Source: Pseudomonas putida (GTDB taxonomy: Bacteria > Pseudomonadota > Gammaproteobacteria > Pseudomonadales > Pseudomonadaceae). Taken from it: a stretch of 64,000 bases of DNA. The notes beneath the pieces were generated by a model. It searched no databases, had not been told where the DNA came from, and saw only the letters and a list, made by a program, of their open reading frames with translations. The number at the start of each line of letters is the position of its first letter. The first letter of the stretch is position 1. Shown here piece by piece: positions 16,831-25,475 of the stretch. Location: assembly GCF_028682475.1 (NCBI RefSeq), contig NZ_JANHLE010000021.1, forward strand, positions 36,546-100,545, given 5' to 3'. A program made the position numbers and the translations under genes.

Positions 16831-19701
16831 TCAAGCGTCTTGGTAGATCGACATCGGCGGGCAGGCACAGGCCAGGTTGCGGTCGCCGTAGACGTTGTCC
16901 ACGCGCCCCACCGGCGGCCAGTACTTGCTCTCGCGCAGCTCGGCCAGCGGATACACCGCCAGCTCCCGGCCATATCGATGCGGCCATTCACCCACCAGCT
17001 CGCTGGCGGTATGCGGTGCGTTCTTGAGCGGGTTGTCGAGCTTGTCCAGGCTGCCGTTTTCCACGGCGCGGATTTCCTCGCGGATGCAGATCATCGCCTC
17101 GCAGAAGCGGTCCAGCTCTTGCTTCGACTCGCTCTCGGTAGGCTCGACCATCAAGGTGCCGGCCACCGGGAAGGACATGGTCGGGGCATGGAAGCCGAAG
17201 TCGATCAGGCGCTTGGCCACGTCCTCGACGCTGATGCCGCTGCTGTCCTTGAGCGGGCGCAGATCAAGAATGCATTCGTGAGCGACCAGGCCGTTCTCGC
17301 CGGTGTAGAGCACCGGGTAGTGCTCCTCCAGGCGCCGGGCGATGTAGTTGGCACTGAGGATCGCCAGCTGCGACGCACGCTTGAGCCCTTCCCCACCCAT
17401 CATGCGGATGTACATCCAGGTGATCGGCAGGATGCTGGCGCTGCCATACGGCGCAGCGCTGACCGCGCCGTGCTTGTTGTCCATGTGCGCGTGCCCCGGC
17501 AGAAACGGCGCCAGATGCGCCTTGACGCCAATCGGACCGACACCCGGACCGCCGCCACCATGGGGAATGCAGAAGGTCTTGTGCAGGTTCAGGTGCGACA
17601 CGTCGCCACCGAACTTGCCCGGTGCGCAGAGGCCGACCATGGCGTTCATGTTGGCGCCGTCCAGGTACACCTGGCCGCCGTGCGCATGGATGATGTCGCA
17701 GATGCGGGTGATGCCGTCCTCGAACACACCATGGGTCGAGGGATAGGTGATCATCAGGGCGGCCAGTTGATCCGTGTGCTGCTCGGCCTTGCGTTGCAGG
17801 TCGTCAACATCGACGTTGCCGCGCTCGTCGCAGTTGACCACCACCACGCGCATGCCGGCCATCTGCGCGGTGGCCGGGTTGGTGCCATGGGCCGACGACG
17901 GGATCAGGCAGACATCGCGCCCCGCCTCGCCACGGCTGGCGTGATAGGCGCGGATCGCCAGCAGGCCGGCGTACTCGCCTTGGGAGCCGGCATTGGGCTG
18001 CAGCGACATGGCGTCATAACCGGTGGCCGCGCAGAGCATGGCCTCCAGTTCGTCGGTCAGCTGGCGGTAACCCAGCGACTGCTCAGCCGGGGCGAACGGG
18101 TGCAAGGCGCCGAACTCGGGCCAGGTGATCGGGATCATCTCACTGGCGGCGTTGAGCTTCATGGTGCACGAGCCCAGCGCGATCATGCTGCGGTCCAGGG
18201 CCAGGTCCTTGTCGGCCAGGCGTCGCAGGTAGCGCATCAGCTCGGTTTCCGAGTGATAGCGGTTGAATACCTGATGCTGCAGGAACGGCGTCTCGCGCAG
18301 CAGCTGCGTCGGCAGGCAATCGGCGGTGTCGGCGGCCACGCCAGCGAAGTCCGGAACTGCCTGACCGGGCGCAGCGAAGACTTGCCACAACGCCTCGACA
18401 GCCGCCTGCTCGCAAGTCTCATCCAGCGACAGGCCGACCCGCTGCGCGTCGATCAACCGCAGGTTCAGCTGTGCCGCGTTGGCAGCGGCCAGCACCTCGG
18501 CCACAGGGCGCGCGGTCACCACGCTGACGGTGTCGAAAAAGTGCTGCTGCTCGACCTTGTGCCCAAGCTGCAGCAGCCCGCGCACCACAATCGCCGTCAA
18601 CCGGTGCACGCGCCGGGCGATCTGTGCCAGGCCCTGTGGGCCATGGTAGACCGCGTACATGCTGGCGATGTTGGCCAGCAGCACCTGCGCGGTGCAGATA
18701 TTGCTGGTGGCCTTCTCGCGGCGAATGTGCTGCTCGCGGGTCTGCATGGCCAGGCGCAGGGCCGGCTTGCCGAAGCGGTCGATGGACACGCCGACCAGGC
18801 GCCCGGGCATGTCGCGCTTGAAGCTGTCACGCGTGGCGAAAAACGCCGCGTGCGGGCCGCCGAAGCCCAGCGGCACGCCAAAACGCTGGGCGCTGCCGAG
18901 CACCACGTCGGCGCCGAATTCACCCGGTGGTGTCAGCAAGGTCAGCGCCAGCAGGTCGGCGGCCACCGCCACCAGCGCGCCGGCAGCATGGGCACGTTGC
19001 ACCAGGGCGCGATGATCAACGATAGCGCCGGTGCTGGCCGGGTATTGCAGCAACAGGCCGAAATAGCCCTCCAGGTTCTGATTCAACAGAGTCGACTCAT
19101 CACCGATGACCACTTCGATACCCAGTGGCTCGGCACGGGTGCGCAGGACGTCGAGGGTTTGCGGATGACAATGGCTGGAGACAAAAAACGCCGGCGCCTT
19201 GCTCTTCGCCAGACGCTTGCAGAAGGTCATGGCCTCGGCGGCGGCGGTGGCTTCATCGAGCAACGAGGCGTTGGCGATTTCCATGCCGGTGAGGTCGCTG
19301 ATCAGGGTCTGGAAGTTCAGCAATGCTTCCAGCCGGCCTTGGGAAATCTCCGGCTGGTACGGGGTGTACGCGGTGTACCAGGCCGGGTTCTCCAAGAGGT
19401 TGCGCAGGATTGGCGTCGGCGTGTGGCAAGGGTAATAGCCCTGGCCGATGTGATTGCGAAACAGCTGGTTGTTCGCGGCGATGTCCTTGAGCGAGGCCAG
19501 CGCCTCGGCCTCGCCCTGCCCCTGGCTCAGCTCAAGCACGCTGGTGCCCTTGATGCTGTCCGGGATGACGCTGTCGATCAGGCCGTCGAGAGTGTCATGG
19601 CCGATCAGCGCCAGCATCGCGTCTATGTCGTCCTCGCGTGGGCCGATGTGGCGGGCGATGAACTCGTTGGCGGTGGTCAGAGGGGTGGATGCAATGCTCA
19701 T
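16831..19701 (-). CDS. gcvP: Glycine dehydrogenase (decarboxylating), P protein
   Basis: Homodimeric PLP decarboxylase of 956 aa that transfers the aminomethyl group of glycine to lipoyl-GcvH. The N-terminus has the family hallmark RHIGPREDD. The PLP-lysine region HLNLHKTFCIPHGGGGPG lies in the C-terminal half, and the glycine-rich GPHAAFFATRD segment is in the N-terminal half. Full length. It follows gcvH by 14 nt and is co-transcribed from the sigma-54 promoter upstream of gcvH. Confidence 0.97.
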   Translation of the reverse strand: MSIASTPLTTANEFIARHIGPREDDIDAMLALIGHDTLDGLIDSVIPDSIKGTSVLELSQGQGEAEALASLKDIAANNQLFRNHIGQGYYPCHTPTPILRNLLENPAWYTAYTPYQPEISQGRLEALLNFQTLISDLTGMEIANASLLDEATAAAEAMTFCKRLAKSKAPAFFVSSHCHPQTLDVLRTRAEPLGIEVVIGDESTLLNQNLEGYFGLLLQYPASTGAIVDHRALVQRAHAAGALVAVAADLLALTLLTPPGEFGADVVLGSAQRFGVPLGFGGPHAAFFATRDSFKRDMPGRLVGVSIDRFGKPALRLAMQTREQHIRREKATSNICTAQVLLANIASMYAVYHGPQGLAQIARRVHRLTAIVVRGLLQLGHKVEQQHFFDTVSVVTARPVAEVLAAANAAQLNLRLIDAQRVGLSLDETCEQAAVEALWQVFAAPGQAVPDFAGVAADTADCLPTQLLRETPFLQHQVFNRYHSETELMRYLRRLADKDLALDRSMIALGSCTMKLNAASEMIPITWPEFGALHPFAPAEQSLGYRQLTDELEAMLCAATGYDAMSLQPNAGSQGEYAGLLAIRAYHASRGEAGRDVCLIPSSAHGTNPATAQMAGMRVVVVNCDERGNVDVDDLQRKAEQHTDQLAALMITYPSTHGVFEDGITRICDIIHAHGGQVYLDGANMNAMVGLCAPGKFGGDVSHLNLHKTFCIPHGGGGPGVGPIGVKAHLAPFLPGHAHMDNKHGAVSAAPYGSASILPITWMYIRMMGGEGLKRASQLAILSANYIARRLEEHYPVLYTGENGLVAHECILDLRPLKDSSGISVEDVAKRLIDFGFHAPTMSFPVAGTLMVEPTESESKQELDRFCEAMICIREEIRAVENGSLDKLDNPLKNAPHTASELVGEWPHRYGRELAVYPLAELRESKYWPPVGRVDNVYGDRNLACACPPMSIYQDA

Positions 19702-19715
19702 GTCGGCCCCCTGGC

Positions 19716-20093
19716 TCAGGCGTTGTCGGCCAGGAAGCGGTCGTAGCCTTCCTGGTCCATCAGGGTGTCGAGGTCGGCAGGGTTGCTGACCTGGATACGG
19801 AAGAACCAGCCGTCCTGCATCGGCGAGGCATTGACCAGCTCGGGGTCGTCGGCCAGAGCCTGGTTGACCGCCACCACGGTACCGCTCAGGGGCATGCTGA
19901 TGTTGCTGGCGGCCTTCACCGACTCCAGCACCGCGACTTCATTGCCCTCGCCGTACTCGCCCGGCTCCGGCAGCTGAACGAACACCACGTCCCCCAGGGC
20001 CTCCTGGGCGTAGGTGGTGATGCCGACGGTCAGCTCGCCAGTCGCTTCCAGGCGCAGCCATTCGTGTTCGGGAGTAAAACGCAGCGTGGTCAT
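19716..20093 (-). CDS. gcvH: Glycine cleavage H protein
   Basis: A 125-aa lipoyl carrier that shuttles the aminomethyl group between GcvP, GcvT and the dihydrolipoamide dehydrogenase. The lipoylation site is K60 in ESVKAASN, with the N-terminal signature FTPEHEWLR. The ATG at 20093 follows AGAGGAAG; a longer in-frame extension has no support. First gene of the operon gcvH-gcvP-glyA-sdaA-gcvT-lipA. Confidence 0.96.
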   Translation of the reverse strand: MTTLRFTPEHEWLRLEATGELTVGITTYAQEALGDVVFVQLPEPGEYGEGNEVAVLESVKAASNISMPLSGTVVAVNQALADDPELVNASPMQDGWFFRIQVSNPADLDTLMDQEGYDRFLADNA

Positions 20094-20149
20094 GGATCTT
20101 CCTCTCTTGTTATCAGGTGGGTCCTTGTGCAGGACTAATTGATACAAGA

Positions 20150-20164
20150 GCAAGGGCAGTGCCA
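20150..20164 (-). promoter_or_regulatory. Sigma-54 (-24/-12) promoter of the gcv operon
   Basis: On the minus strand TGGCAC-N5-TTGC, with the invariant GG (20163-20162) and GC (20151-20150) exactly 10 nt apart, as in the RpoN consensus. Transcription would start near 20138, leaving a leader of about 45 nt before gcvH. The adjacent GcsR keeps GAFTGA, the sigma-54-contacting loop. Confidence 0.88.
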
Positions 20165-20230
20165 ACTTAATAAAATCGTTATATTTCAGCTAGTTATGTG
20201 AAATAACCAATCAACCTCAAGCCTCTGCGC

Positions 20231-20348
20231 TGGAGCGAAATCGCTCCGCTACATGAACCCGGCAGCCAGCCCTGACGGGATTGGCCAATGAAGCCGCGGC
20301 CCACGCCCGACTGGAGCACAATCACTCCAGTGGAGCGTATTCGAACCA
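20231..20348 (-). promoter_or_regulatory. Three GcsR (TyrR-like) boxes upstream of gcvH
   Basis: Read on the + strand, 18-bp boxes at 20231 (TGGAGCGAAATCGCTCCG), 20312 (TGGAGCACAATCACTCCA) and 20331 (TGGAGCGTATTCGAACCA). They fit TGKARY-N4-TC-N3-CCR, the 6+6+6 geometry of TyrR-family boxes. The last two are tandem with a 1-bp gap. They lie roughly 70-185 bp upstream of the -24 element, normal for an enhancer-binding activator. Confidence 0.75.
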
Positions 20349-20353
20349 GACTG

Positions 20354-21886
20354 CTACGAGACCCGGCTGGCGATGCCGTATTTACGCAAGCGCTGGCCGA
20401 TGGCCGTGTGCGAAGTCTGCAGGCGCACCGCCAGTTGCCGGGTCGAGGGATAGGCCGCATACATCGTTTCCAGCAACGTCTTTTCGAAACCCTGCACAGC
20501 CGCTTCCAGGCTGGTGACTTGCGGTACTTCGGGCTGCTGGTTGTTCAGAGCGGTACCGGCCAGTTCCAGGTCGTCGCAATCGATCACCTCGCCTTCGCTG
20601 ATGGCCGCGGCGCGGAAGATCACGTTCTGCAACTGGCGCACGTTGCCGGCCCAGCGATTACCCAGCAGCAGCGGATGGGTGGCCAGCGCCAGCCGGCACG
20701 GCGAGCGCTGGATCTGCGCGCAGGCCTGACGCAGGAAGTGCTCGGCCAGCAGCAGGATGTCGCGGCCGCGCTCGCGCAACGGCGGCACCAGCAGATTGAG
20801 CACGTTGAGGCGGTAGTAGAGGTCTTCGCGAAAGCTGCCTTCGACCACCATGTTTTCCAGGTTGCGGTGCGTCGCGCAGACCACCCGCACATTCACCCGC
20901 ACCTCGCCGCCACCACCGACCCGGCGAAAGCTGCCGTCACTGAGAAAGCGCAGCAGCTTGGCCTGCAGGTACGGCGACATCTCGCCCACTTCGTCGAGGA
21001 ACACCGTGCCACCGTCGGCCAGTTCCAGCAGGCCCGGCTTGCCGCCGCGCTGGGCGCCGGTAAAAGCACCGGCGGCATAGCCGAACAGCTCGCTCTCGGC
21101 CAGGCTCTCCGGCAACGCCGCGCAGTTAAGCGCCAGGAAGGACGCATCGCGGCGCACGCTCAATGCATGGCAGGCACGCGCCACCAGCTCTTTACCAGTG
21201 CCGGTTTCGCCTTGAATCAACAGCGGCGCTTCCAGGCTTGCCACCTTGTGCAGACGCGCCTTGAGCTCCTTGAGCGGCGTCGACTCACCGAGCAGCGCCT
21301 GCAGCCCTTCGGCATGATCGTGCAGCAGCGAAGCCAGGCGCTCGCCGATACGACTGGGCGGATACAGGGTCAGCAGGCCGCCCACCAAAGCATCGGCGCC
21401 GCCGCTGATTGGCGTGGCCTCCAGCAACAACGCCTGGCCCTGCAGGCTCACCTCGCACATCGGCAGGCGAAAGCCCTTGTCGATCAGGGTCTGCGCCAGC
21501 TCGGGTTCGGCGAACAGCCGGGACAGCGGCTCACCGGCTGGCTCGCGACCGACCAGGCTGACCAGCGTTGGATTGGCCAGCAGCACATGGCCACCGGGGT
21601 CCACCGCCAGCACCGGATCGCTCATCGCTGCAAGCAAAGCCTCCAGTTGCAAGTGCCGGCGCTGGCCGGGGAGAAAGTCGACAAGCTCCACCGCCTGGAC
21701 CCCGACCACCCGCATCAAGGCGTCGTGAAGTTCGTCCAGCACAGCCTGTGACAACGCCGGTGCATCGATATAGACGTTGGGCGGGATCATTTCCACCGCG
21801 TCCAGGTTGAGGTTGCGCGCGCCCAGCAACGCCAGGATCTCCTGGGTGATGCCAACGCGGTCGATGAAGGTGACGTGAATGCGCAT
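20354..21886 (-). CDS. gcsR: Sigma-54-dependent, TyrR-like activator of glycine catabolism (GcsR)
   Basis: A 511-aa enhancer-binding protein: an ACT-like ligand domain (about 1-72, DRVGITQEILALL), a PAS domain (about 80-180), an AAA+ domain with Walker A GETGTGKE (226-233), GAFTGA (273-278) and Walker B GTVFLDEVG, and a C-terminal TyrR-type HTH (TRQLAVRLQTSHTAIGQRL). P. aeruginosa GcsR, the homologue beside the same operon, activates it in response to glycine. The start MRIHVTF (21886) follows GGGAG. It lies directly upstream of the gcv promoter in the same orientation, between its two predicted targets, gcvH and cycA. Confidence 0.93.
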   Translation of the reverse strand: MRIHVTFIDRVGITQEILALLGARNLNLDAVEMIPPNVYIDAPALSQAVLDELHDALMRVVGVQAVELVDFLPGQRRHLQLEALLAAMSDPVLAVDPGGHVLLANPTLVSLVGREPAGEPLSRLFAEPELAQTLIDKGFRLPMCEVSLQGQALLLEATPISGGADALVGGLLTLYPPSRIGERLASLLHDHAEGLQALLGESTPLKELKARLHKVASLEAPLLIQGETGTGKELVARACHALSVRRDASFLALNCAALPESLAESELFGYAAGAFTGAQRGGKPGLLELADGGTVFLDEVGEMSPYLQAKLLRFLSDGSFRRVGGGGEVRVNVRVVCATHRNLENMVVEGSFREDLYYRLNVLNLLVPPLRERGRDILLLAEHFLRQACAQIQRSPCRLALATHPLLLGNRWAGNVRQLQNVIFRAAAISEGEVIDCDDLELAGTALNNQQPEVPQVTSLEAAVQGFEKTLLETMYAAYPSTRQLAVRLQTSHTAIGQRLRKYGIASRVS

Positions 21887-21915
21887 GACGACTCCCTGGT
21901 TGTACAAAGACCACA

Positions 21916-21942
21916 GGGGGACGGCCTCTTGTGCCGTCCCCC
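21916..21942. terminator. Hairpin between cycA and gcsR
   Basis: GGGGGACGGC (21916-21925) pairs perfectly with GCCGTCCCCC (21933-21942) around a 7-nt loop. It lies 26 nt after the cycA stop and could terminate cycA transcription, but the minus-strand 3' flank has no strong T-run, so read-through into gcsR is possible. Confidence 0.5.
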
Positions 21943-21967
21943 CGGGGTAAAAACGTGAATGTGGCGA

Positions 21968-23386
21968 TCAGTCCGCGTCGTAGGACAACTGCACGCCCTC
22001 CGACTTTTTCTGACGCATCGAGCGGTAAGCCAGGCCGAGGATGACGAACCACACCGGGACGAACACCAGCGCCTTGCGGGTGTCTTCTTCCAGCGCCAGC
22101 AGGGCCAGCATCGCCACGAAGAAGACCAGGCAGGCCCAGCTCATGAAGATACCGCCCGGCATGCGGTATTTTGAGGCGCGATGCAGGTGCTCGCGCTGCT
22201 TGCGGTAGGCCAGGTACGACAGCAGGATCATCGACCAGACGCACATGAACAGGATCGCCGACACCGTGGTGATCAGGGTGAAGGCATCGAGCATGTTCGG
22301 CACCAGGTAGATCACCAGCGCCCCCGCCGACAGGCAGACACAGGAGAAGATCAGACCGTTGGAAGGCACTGCGCGGCTGGACAGCGCCTTGAACTTGCCA
22401 GGCGCATCGCCATCCACCGCCAGGCCATAAAGCATGCGGCTGGTGGAAAAGACGCCGCTGTTTGCCGAAGACGCGGCAGAGGTGAGGACCACGAAATTGA
22501 TGATCCCGGCCGCCGCCGGCAGACCGGCCAGGACGAACAGCTCGACAAACGGGCTCTTGTTGGCGACCACATCACGCCATGGCGTCACGGCCATGATCGC
22601 GACCAAGGCGAACACATAGAAAACAATGATGCGCAGCGGAATCGAATTGATCGCCCGTGGCAGGTTGCGTTCAGGGTTTTTGGTTTCTGCGGCGGTGGTC
22701 CCTACCAGCTCGATCCCGGCAAAGGCGAAGATCGCAATCTGGAATCCGGCGAAGAAGCCCATGGCGCCATGGGGGAACATGCCGCCGTCATTCCACAGGT
22801 TGGCCAGCGACGCAACATCACCGGCAGGTGACTGATAGGCGGCGACCACCATGTACAGGCCGGTGCAGACCAGTGCGCAAATCGCCACGATCTTGATCAT
22901 CGCGAACCAGAATTCCAGTTCACCGAACATCTTCACGGTCAGCAGGTTGAGCGAAAGCAGCAGCCCCACACAACTGAGTGCCGGCAACCATTGCGGGATA
23001 TCCGGGAACCAGAACTGTGAATAGGCGGAGATGGCGATAACGTCGGCAATGCCGGTCACTATCCAGCAGAACCAGTAGGTCCAGCCGGTGAAAAAGCCTG
23101 CCCAGGGTCCCAAGAGATCAGCGGAAAAATCGATGAACGACTTGTACTTGAGGTTGGACAACAGTAACTCGCCCATTGCCCGCATGACAAAGAACAGCAT
23201 GAAACCGATGATCATGTAGACAAAGATGATCGAGGGACCCGCCAGGCTGATGGTCTTGCCGGAGCCCATGAACAGGCCGGTGCCGATGGCACCCCCGATA
23301 GCGATCAGCTGGATATGGCGGTTGGATAGATTACGTTGGAGTTCGTGCGCTTCGCTGTCAGGCGAACCCGGCGTCGAGTTTTTCAT
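21968..23386 (-). CDS. cycA: Glycine/D-alanine/D-serine permease CycA
   Basis: APC-family inner-membrane transporter, 472 aa, 12 predicted helices. It matches E. coli CycA over long stretches, including NRHIQLIAIGGAIGTGLFMG, GPSIIFVYMIIGF, GWTYWFCWIVTGIAD and SAASSANSGVFSTSRML. It is therefore expected to import glycine and small neutral D-amino acids with protons. It lies directly upstream of gcsR in the same orientation and has its own sigma-54 promoter with GcsR-like boxes, so it is probably part of the glycine regulon. No truncation. Confidence 0.92.
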   Translation of the reverse strand: MKNSTPGSPDSEAHELQRNLSNRHIQLIAIGGAIGTGLFMGSGKTISLAGPSIIFVYMIIGFMLFFVMRAMGELLLSNLKYKSFIDFSADLLGPWAGFFTGWTYWFCWIVTGIADVIAISAYSQFWFPDIPQWLPALSCVGLLLSLNLLTVKMFGELEFWFAMIKIVAICALVCTGLYMVVAAYQSPAGDVASLANLWNDGGMFPHGAMGFFAGFQIAIFAFAGIELVGTTAAETKNPERNLPRAINSIPLRIIVFYVFALVAIMAVTPWRDVVANKSPFVELFVLAGLPAAAGIINFVVLTSAASSANSGVFSTSRMLYGLAVDGDAPGKFKALSSRAVPSNGLIFSCVCLSAGALVIYLVPNMLDAFTLITTVSAILFMCVWSMILLSYLAYRKQREHLHRASKYRMPGGIFMSWACLVFFVAMLALLALEEDTRKALVFVPVWFVILGLAYRSMRQKKSEGVQLSYDAD

Positions 23387-23471
23387 TAGGCTTTACCTTG
23401 CTAGTTTAATTGTTTTTATAACGTCACAAGTTCAAACACCTCAGCCGGTGCGGCGGAGTGCCAATGAAAGA

Positions 23472-23486
23472 GCAAGCTCTATGCCA
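23472..23486 (-). promoter_or_regulatory. Sigma-54 (-24/-12) promoter of cycA
   Basis: TGGCAT-N5-TTGC on the minus strand, with GG (23485-23484) and GC (23473-23472) separated by exactly 10 nt. The predicted start near 23460 gives a leader of about 74 nt before the cycA ATG. It resembles the gcvH promoter and shares its upstream box layout. Confidence 0.82.
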
Positions 23487-23527
23487 GGCGAAAACGCGTG
23501 GTTTTATGCGGTGTTGTGTTCAGTGGC

Positions 23528-23647
23528 TGTAATGAAGTCACTCCATGAAAAGTGGTTAATCAGGCTGTTCACAGGTGCTGAAGCGTCGTAACGCCTGCGC
23601 TCGGGCCCACTGTAGCGGTTTCGCTCCAATGGAACGCATTCAGTCCG
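23528..23647 (-). promoter_or_regulatory. Three GcsR (TyrR-like) boxes upstream of cycA
   Basis: Read on the + strand: TGTAATGAAGTCACTCCA (23528-23545), TGTAGCGGTTTCGCTCCA (23611-23628) and TGGAACGCATTCAGTCCG (23630-23647). The last two are tandem with a 1-bp gap and begin 83 bp from the first; at gcvH the equivalent distance is 81 bp. All six boxes carry TC at positions 11-12. Confidence 0.72.
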
Positions 23648-23666
23648 GCGTGTGAGAGCAGCTAAC

Positions 23667-23753
23667 TGTGGGAGCTGGCCTTGCCAGCGATGCAGACGCC
23701 GCGCAGCGCCTGACACCGCAGCGATCCTATCGCCGGCAAGGCCGGCTCCCACA
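23667..23753. repeat. REP pair, CCGGCAAGGCCGGCTCCC family
   Basis: TGTGGGAGCTGGCCTTGCCA near 23667 and an inverted copy (ATCGCCGGCAAGGCCGGCTC, 23729-23753). This second REP family differs from the one in the left part of the window. It lies just upstream of the cycA control region and after the GMC oxidoreductase stop. Confidence 0.85.
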
Positions 23754-23785
23754 AGAACAGCAGTGTCCCTGGCACTAGCGGGTCG

Positions 23786-25471
23786 TCAGGCACTTACCTT
23801 GCGCTTCGGTGCGCGGCTGCGCTGTTCTTCTTCCCAACCCTCCACCAGACCGACCGGTGCTTGGGACGGCGCCAACGGCTCGCGCCCGCGCACAAGGTCC
23901 GCAGCCCTTTCGGCCAGCATGATGGTCGGCGCGTTGAGGTTGCCGTTGGGCTCGCTGGGGAATACCGACGAGTCGATCACCCGCAGCCCCTGCAGCCCGC
24001 GCACACGCAGTGAAGAATCAACCACCGCCATGTCATCCTCACCCATGCGGCAAGAACCACAGGGATGCATGGTGCTTTCCATGTTGGCGCGCACGAAGGC
24101 GTCGATTTGCTCATCGGTCTGCACCTGCGGCCCCGGCGCCAGCTCCTCGCCGCGGAAGCGGTCCATGGCCGGCTGGGCGATGATTTCCCGGGTCAGGCGC
24201 ACGCAGCGGCGAAAGCCCTCGCGGTCCTCTTCGCTCTCCAGGTAGTTGAAACGGATTTCCGGGTGCTGATACGGGTCGGCCGACAGGGCCCGCACATGGC
24301 CACGGCTCTTGGGCTTGTTCGGCCCGGTCAGCACCATGAAACCGTGGCCCTTGAACGGTTTGTCGCCGTCGTAGCGCATCGCTGCCGGCAGGAAGTGAAA
24401 CTGGATGTCCGGCCAGCGCAGGCCCTTGGACGAGCGGATGAAACCGCCCGCCTCGAAATGGTTGCTGGCACCCAGGCCATCCTTGAACAGCAGCCAGCGC
24501 AGGCCGATCATCGCCTTGCCCAGCAGGTTCATTTTGCCGTTGAGCGTCACCGGCTCCTTGCAGGCGTACTGGATGTAGATTTCCGAGTGGTCCTGAAGGT
24601 TTTCACCGACCCCTGGCAAGTCGTGGCGCACTTCGATACCGGCCTTTTTCAGCACCGCTTCCGGGCCGATGCCCGAGCGCTGCAACAGGTGCGGCGAGCC
24701 GATCGGGCCGGACGATACCAGCACCTCGCGGTTGCAATAGACCTTGTGGGTCAGGCCGCCTTCGTCGTACTCCACGCCCACCGCACGCTTGCCGTCGAGC
24801 AGAATGCGTCGGGTCATGGCATGGGTGACCACGGTCAGGTTGGGCCGGGTCATGGCCGGGCGCAGGTAGGCATTGGCGGTGGACCAGCGCACGCCGTCCT
24901 TGACCGTCATGTGCATGGCGCCGAAGCCTTCCTGCATGTAGCCGTTGCAGTCATCGGTCTTGATGTAGCCAGCCTCGGCACCGGCCTCCACCCAGGCGCC
25001 GTACAACGGGTTCTGCATGTTGTTGCCGTTGTTGGTGGCCAGCGGCCCTGCCCCGCCGCGATAGTCATCGCCACCGAACTTGTAGGTCTCGGCGCGCTTG
25101 AAATACGGCAGGCAGTTTCGGTAGCCCCAGTTCTTCGCGCCCAGGCTTTCCCATTCGTCGAAGTCACAGGCGTGGCCACGGATGTAGACCAGGCCGTTGA
25201 TCGACGAGGAACCGCCCAGCACCTTGCCCCGTGGGCAGTGCAGGCGCCGGCCGTCCAGGTGCGGCTCGGCGACTGTCTCGTAGCGCCAGTTGTACTTCTT
25301 GGTGTTCATCGGCAATGAGAACGCACTGGGCATCTGGATCAGCACACTGCGGTCGCTGCCGCCGAACTCCAGGACCAGCACCGAAGTACCGGCGTCCTCG
25401 GTCAGGCGGTTGGCCAGAACGCAGCCGGCAGAGCCCGCACCAATAATGATGTAGTCGTATCGCTTGTTCAT
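23786..25471 (-). CDS. GMC-family (choline-dehydrogenase-like) FAD oxidoreductase
   Basis: A 561-aa flavoprotein with the N-terminal FAD Rossmann motif YIIIGAGSAGCVLANRL, the GMC signature RGKVLGGSSSING, and the C-terminal active-site region HPCGSCRMG ... NGNLNAPTIM containing the expected His and Asn. GMC enzymes oxidise a primary alcohol to an aldehyde. BetA-like length, but the setting is not betIBA. It lies 4 nt after the NCS1 permease in an operon with an aldehyde dehydrogenase and a ureohydrolase. A plausible role is oxidation of an imported amino or guanidino alcohol to the ALDH substrate. Start MNKRYDY chosen with AAGGATT upstream. Confidence 0.85.
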   Translation of the reverse strand: MNKRYDYIIIGAGSAGCVLANRLTEDAGTSVLVLEFGGSDRSVLIQMPSAFSLPMNTKKYNWRYETVAEPHLDGRRLHCPRGKVLGGSSSINGLVYIRGHACDFDEWESLGAKNWGYRNCLPYFKRAETYKFGGDDYRGGAGPLATNNGNNMQNPLYGAWVEAGAEAGYIKTDDCNGYMQEGFGAMHMTVKDGVRWSTANAYLRPAMTRPNLTVVTHAMTRRILLDGKRAVGVEYDEGGLTHKVYCNREVLVSSGPIGSPHLLQRSGIGPEAVLKKAGIEVRHDLPGVGENLQDHSEIYIQYACKEPVTLNGKMNLLGKAMIGLRWLLFKDGLGASNHFEAGGFIRSSKGLRWPDIQFHFLPAAMRYDGDKPFKGHGFMVLTGPNKPKSRGHVRALSADPYQHPEIRFNYLESEEDREGFRRCVRLTREIIAQPAMDRFRGEELAPGPQVQTDEQIDAFVRANMESTMHPCGSCRMGEDDMAVVDSSLRVRGLQGLRVIDSSVFPSEPNGNLNAPTIMLAERAADLVRGREPLAPSQAPVGLVEGWEEEQRSRAPKRKVSA

Positions 25472-25475
25472 GGTT

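Noticed and set aside
16399..19746. Plus-strand open frame of 1115 codons opposite glyA/gcvP
   Set aside because: It is the antisense shadow of gcvP and the 3' part of the leader; high GC third positions keep the opposite frame open. No ribosome site and no protein-like composition.
23786..25471. Calling the GMC oxidoreductase BetA of a choline-to-betaine operon
   Set aside because: betI and betB neighbours are missing, and the gene is coupled to an NCS1 permease and a ureohydrolase; substrate left open.
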